A program made the translations under genes and the position numbers. Positions 5,606 to 6,115 of a stretch of DNA of 6,115 nt are shown in pieces (position 1 is the stretch's first letter; each line of letters begins with the position of its first letter). The stretch covers positions 1-6,115 of the forward strand of contig CAZOEW010000205.1 in NCBI GenBank assembly GCA_964578935.1. Direction: 5' to 3'. A model generated the notes under the pieces. It ran no database searches and was not told where the DNA came from. It worked only from the letters and a program-made list of their open reading frames with translations. This stretch comes from JAQYVL01 sp964578935 (GTDB lineage Bacteria > Desulfobacterota > Desulfobacteria > Desulfobacterales > SURF-7).

Positions 5606-6115
5606 ATGAGCAGCAAATCGATCATGGGATTTCCGGCAACATCGCAGGATGATTATCAGCTCAACGTCACTAGAATTCTGCAGCATGCGGCAAGGAGCTT
5701 CGGAAGGCAGGAAGTGGTTTCAATAAGGCTGGATGGCACAAAACTCCGCTTCACGTATACGGAAATTTATAGCCGAGTCAAACGCCTTGCCAATGCCCTG
5801 ATCGGGCTCGGAGCCGGACTCGGGGACCGGATCGGCGTGCTGGACTGGAACTCCAACCGACACCTGGAAGCCTATTACGGGATTCCGGGCATCGGTTCGG
5901 TTCTGCTGCTTCTGAACATTCGCCTGACACCCGCGGACTTAGGCTATGTGGTCAATCACGCGGAAACCAAATATATTCTGGTTGACGAAACCCTGATCCC
6001 GCTTGCGGAAGCCATTGCCGGTCAATGCCCATCGGTTAAGGGGTACATCATCCTGACCGACAAGGACCTTTCTGAAATCAAAACCAGTTTATCCCCGATA
6101 CATCATTACGAAACC
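5606..6115 (+). CDS. AMP-forming acyl-CoA ligase (FadD-like), N-terminal 170 residues, cut by right edge
   Basis: The frame is open from the ATG at 5606 to the end of the window, giving 170 codons of a protein that usually has about 540. It belongs to the AMP-dependent synthetase/ligase superfamily (ANL), which activates a carboxylic acid with ATP to an acyl-adenylate and passes it to coenzyme A. Recognisable N-terminal features are LRFTYTEIYSRVKRLANAL (47-65), GDRIGVLDWNSNRHLEAYYG (73-92), VLLLLNIRL (99-107) and DLGYVVNHAETKYILVD (111-127). They most resemble medium- and long-chain fatty-acyl-CoA synthetases of the FadD/AlkK kind. The ATP-binding P-loop, the adenylate-forming motif and the hinge lie beyond the window, so activity and acyl specificity cannot be judged. 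It follows the GMC gene by 93 bases on the same strand and would fit CoA activation of an acid derived from, or related to, the oxidoreductase product. Confidence 0.88.
   Translation, partial: MSSKSIMGFPATSQDDYQLNVTRILQHAARSFGRQEVVSIRLDGTKLRFTYTEIYSRVKRLANALIGLGAGLGDRIGVLDWNSNRHLEAYYGIPGIGSVLLLLNIRLTPADLGYVVNHAETKYILVDETLIPLAEAIAGQCPSVKGYIILTDKDLSEIKTSLSPIHHYET

Overview
The window looks like a chromosomal stretch from a Gram-negative bacterium of moderate GC content. The long PEP/pyruvate-binding-domain protein has a degenerate KaiC-like front. It is followed by a GMC oxidoreductase of the cholesterol-oxidase type and then a FadD-type acyl-CoA ligase. From memory of where such families occur, this would fit a Desulfobacterota (deltaproteobacterial) organism, probably a fatty-acid- or hydrocarbon-using anaerobe. 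That assignment is inference: there is no rRNA or other marker gene in the window. No mobile element, tRNA, rRNA, CRISPR array or prophage gene is visible.

Layout. (1) Bases 1-251, minus strand: the 5' part of an unrecognised gene that runs off the left edge, with a sigma-70-like promoter just upstream (267-295). (2) Bases 333-1019, minus strand: a 228-residue class I SAM-dependent methyltransferase with an N-terminal four-cysteine zinc-ribbon-like segment. (3) Bases 1020-1292: a 273-base divergent intergenic region with a good sigma-70-like promoter (1228-1256) facing right and an imperfect palindrome (1085-1105). (4) Bases 1293-3914, plus strand: an 873-residue protein with a KaiC/RecA-like N-terminal region lacking a Walker A loop, a PPDK/PEP-synthase-type ATP-binding domain, and a conserved C-terminal region replacing the usual phosphohistidine and PEP-binding domains. 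(5) Bases 3929-5512, plus strand: a 527-residue FAD-dependent GMC oxidoreductase carrying a ferredoxin-like four-cysteine motif. (6) Bases 5606-6115, plus strand: the first 170 residues of an AMP-forming acyl-CoA ligase, cut by the right edge.

The three plus-strand genes are closely spaced (14 and 93 bases apart), each has a strong Shine-Dalgarno sequence, and no convincing terminator separates them, so they probably form one operon. An alcohol or sterol-like dehydrogenase upstream of an acyl-CoA ligase suggests oxidation and CoA activation of a lipid-like or alicyclic substrate. The role of the ATP-binding protein in that setting is not evident. It has the residues to bind and possibly cleave ATP but not the parts needed for ordinary PEP synthesis. 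This is the most interesting object in the window.
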